Assembly (NCBI RefSeq): GCF_003449015.1
Contig: NZ_QRGD01000008.1
Coordinates: forward strand, 186,001 to 250,000
Length of the DNA: 64,000 bases
Source: Aureibaculum luteum
Lineage (GTDB): Bacteria; Bacteroidota; Bacteroidia; Flavobacteriales; Flavobacteriaceae
Reading direction: 5' to 3'
Numbering within the stretch: the stretch's first letter is position 1; each line of letters starts with the position of its first letter. Under the pieces are notes generated by a model. The model searched no databases. It had not been told where the DNA came from and saw only the letters and a list, made by a program, of their open reading frames with translations. Below, in pieces: positions 62,103-64,000 of this stretch. The position numbers and the translations under genes were made by a program.

Positions 62103-63836
62103 ATGCAAAGTATAGCAATACTTCCTTTCAAAAACATTTCAAAAAAAACGGAGTATTCTTATCTCTGCTCTGCTATTCCTATAGAAATCACACACCTGCT
62201 TACTAATCAAGAAAAACTGAAAATTATTTCTGTAAATAGAACATCTTCCTTTAGTGAAGTACCTGATTATTACGAAAAATTGAACGCTGATTTATTAATG
62301 GAGGGGACATTATTAGCCTCAGATAATCAAGTACGAATAACCATACAAATTATAAGCGGTAAAGATAGTACTTGTTTGTTTTCCTCAAAATTTGATGAGC
62401 CTACTACTAACCTATTCAAATTACTTGACAACATTTCGGCTAAAATTATTAGATATTTAAATCTGGAACTCATAGAGAACAACATTAAAATAGATTCGAA
62501 TGCTTACAATTATTATCTAAAAGGTATACATCATTGGAACCTTTGGGATGAAAATAACATAGAAAAGGCTATCTCCTTATTTGAAAAATCAATAAAAATT
62601 GAGCCAGAATTTGCGTTGGCTTATGCACGTTTATCCAATTGCTGGTCTTTATTGGCCGGAATTCAAAAAGGTAACATACTGAAAAATTATAGTACTGCAA
62701 AAACTGCAGCATTAAAAGCCATGAAATTGAATTCTTCCTTACTGGAAGCACATTTATCTTTGGCACTTATTAAACTTATCAATGATGTTGATATTTCAGG
62801 AGCTTTTTATTCTTTTCAAATGGCATTTACTATCAATAACCATTCTTCAGAAACGCATTACTATTACTCATTTTATTTACTCGTGATTGGTGAGTATAAA
62901 AAAGCCTTAAAATATCTCAAATATGCTCTAAATCGTAATCCTTTTAACATTCAAATGAACAGCACCTATGGGTTTGCATTACTATTAGCAAGTGATTATG
63001 TAGGTGCTAAAAAACAATTAAAAAAAACACTTTCTTTTGCTCCTGATTCTGATGCTTCATATGATGCACTTTTCTGGGTGTATATGGAAACAAAAGAATT
63101 TGCTTTAGCTGAAAAATTAATCACAGACAATGCATCAAGGGTGATACATTCACCTGCTGCACAGGTAGCACTGTATCATAGAATGGGGTTAAAAGAAAAG
63201 AAAAATAAATGGATAAAAAAAGTAGTGTCAAATTTAAACAAAGACACCTACAAAAATCATTACAGAGAAGCTTCTATTGCCTATCTTAATATAGACGCAA
63301 TAGAAAAAGGAATGAACTATCTTGAATTATTTTATAAAGAAAGAATAGGGTTTATTATGGTGTTAACCCACCCCGCATGGAAAACATTTAGAGAAAGTAG
63401 AAAATTTTATAAATATAAAAAGAGGTTAAATTTATTACGCCCTCCTGTTTTATCAGACGAGTTTCCTCAAGTTGTTCGAGAGATGATGGTTATAGCTTCT
63501 TCAACCAAAGAAGAATTATCTATCAATATCTTTGATTTACTATACATTGAAGCACAAAACATTTATTCGAAAGTTGTTTGGAAGAAAGATGGAGAAGTAA
63601 AAGAAACTTTTTTGAGAGTAGCACTCTCCAAAATTATAGACCAGACTATAAATCATCAACTGTACAGGTGCCATAACTCGTTTATCATCAATACAAATAT
63701 TCCATACCAAATTAAAGGGAATAGAAAATCAATGAAATTGACCCTAAAAGAGCATACATTTGAAATACCTGTTTCCAGAAACAAAACTTCCAATATTCAC
63801 AAATATCTCAAAACAGATATCGCTTTCTCTAAATAA
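62103..63836 (+). CDS. FlgO-like/TPR/LytTR fusion regulator
   Basis: This 577-aa protein combines three parts. Residues 1-115 are FlgO-like (SIAILPFKNISKKTEYSYLC, then ADLLMEGTLLASDNQVRITI), as in adenylate-cyclase-type TPR proteins. Residues about 130-430 carry TPR repeats (ALAYARLSNCWSLLAGI, then SYDALFWVYMETKEFALAEK). Residues about 470-577 are a LytTR DNA-binding domain (LYRCHNSFIINTNIPYQIKG). No receiver or membrane segment is present. It is probably a ligand-responsive transcription factor. An exported-protein gene follows 95 nt downstream. Confidence 0.87.
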   Translation: MQSIAILPFKNISKKTEYSYLCSAIPIEITHLLTNQEKLKIISVNRTSSFSEVPDYYEKLNADLLMEGTLLASDNQVRITIQIISGKDSTCLFSSKFDEPTTNLFKLLDNISAKIIRYLNLELIENNIKIDSNAYNYYLKGIHHWNLWDENNIEKAISLFEKSIKIEPEFALAYARLSNCWSLLAGIQKGNILKNYSTAKTAALKAMKLNSSLLEAHLSLALIKLINDVDISGAFYSFQMAFTINNHSSETHYYYSFYLLVIGEYKKALKYLKYALNRNPFNIQMNSTYGFALLLASDYVGAKKQLKKTLSFAPDSDASYDALFWVYMETKEFALAEKLITDNASRVIHSPAAQVALYHRMGLKEKKNKWIKKVVSNLNKDTYKNHYREASIAYLNIDAIEKGMNYLELFYKERIGFIMVLTHPAWKTFRESRKFYKYKKRLNLLRPPVLSDEFPQVVREMMVIASSTKEELSINIFDLLYIEAQNIYSKVVWKKDGEVKETFLRVALSKIIDQTINHQLYRCHNSFIINTNIPYQIKGNRKSMKLTLKEHTFEIPVSRNKTSNIHKYLKTDIAFSK

Positions 63837-63900
63837 AATCCCATCTACAACTTTTTATTCCCGATTACCACTCAATTTTCTATTATCAACTACTCTCAAT

Positions 63901-63908
63901 TAGTTTTG
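63901..63908 (+). promoter_or_regulatory. Probable -7 box (TAGTTTTG) of the last gene
   Basis: TAGTTTTG fits TAnnTTTG 23 nt before the ATG at 63932. No convincing -33 TTG was found, which could mean activator dependence, for example on the LytTR protein just upstream. Confidence 0.45.
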
Positions 63909-63931
63909 TATCTCAAACAAAATAAAACATA

Positions 63932-64000
63932 ATGAAAAGATTATTATTAACAACGGCAATACTTGTAGCAACATTCTTAATCACATTTGATGGCAATTCT
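63932..64000 (+). CDS. 5' end of an exported protein (truncated by window)
   Basis: ATG opens MKRLLLTTAILVATFLITFDGNS, a typical signal peptide. The window ends after 23 codons, so the product cannot be named. The upstream LytTR regulator could control it. Confidence 0.6.
   Translation, partial: MKRLLLTTAILVATFLITFDGNS

Overview
The window looks like chromosomal DNA of a marine-type member of the Flavobacteriaceae (Bacteroidota). The evidence is the strong A+T bias, SusC/SusD and DUF6520 genes, a DUF2723 membrane protein, LytS/LytTR two-component pairs, BfmA/DUF5712/RteC mobile-element genes, and several TAnnTTTG promoter boxes typical of this phylum. No rRNA or tRNA gene, CRISPR array, complete insertion sequence or integrase was found. 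All family names come from reading the proteins; no database was searched.

Region 1 (1-14.3 kb) is a run of small, mostly co-oriented stress, detoxification and regulatory genes: Cass2/GyrI-like, VOC, alpha/beta hydrolases, Crp, SnoaL-like, DoxX, HxlR, SRPBCC, TfoX-N and DUF1761. It includes an ECF sigma factor translationally coupled to membrane proteins, and an ECF42-type sigma factor with two YCII/DGPF partners. Several of the single-gene units are separated by imperfect nested palindromes, and the same style returns at 58.6-61.5 kb.

Region 2 (14.3-26.1 kb) has a type I phosphodiesterase, then two lipoprotein/secreted pairs of PD40 propeller proteins, a serine hydrolase, and the remnant of a second serine hydrolase. 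Two LytS-like kinase/LytTR regulator pairs are interleaved. Simple-sequence repeats lie in and next to the PD40 genes.

Region 3 (26.2-52.1 kb) looks like a mobilizable island without a visible integrase. A diverged ~175-nt repeat brackets an AraC/VOC pair. Then come ssb, radC, an oriT-like hairpin cluster, BfmA-type and DUF5712 mobilization proteins, a TraG/VirD4-like coupling protein and an XRE regulator. A ~100-nt nested palindrome separates these from a cargo block: SusC, SusD, a zinc metalloprotease, a four-cysteine DUF6520 peptide, a membrane-anchored protein, a MauE-like protein, a PAS-AraC regulator, a DUF7793-like protein and an 806-aa alpha-oxoamine-synthase/GNAT fusion. RteC, an excisionase-like HTH, an ATPase and a hipB/broken-hipA pair follow.

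Region 4 (52.1-64 kb) holds two type II toxin-antitoxin modules. Each has the same kind of upstream (U) and downstream (D) intergenic repeat, and a DUF2723 glycosyltransferase-like protein lies between them. The region ends with stress genes, an IS110-family transposase fragment, a FlgO/TPR/LytTR fusion regulator and the 5' end of an exported protein. The most promising undescribed items are the oxoamine-synthase/GNAT locus, the toxin-antitoxin repeat framework and the nested palindrome at 33.9 kb.
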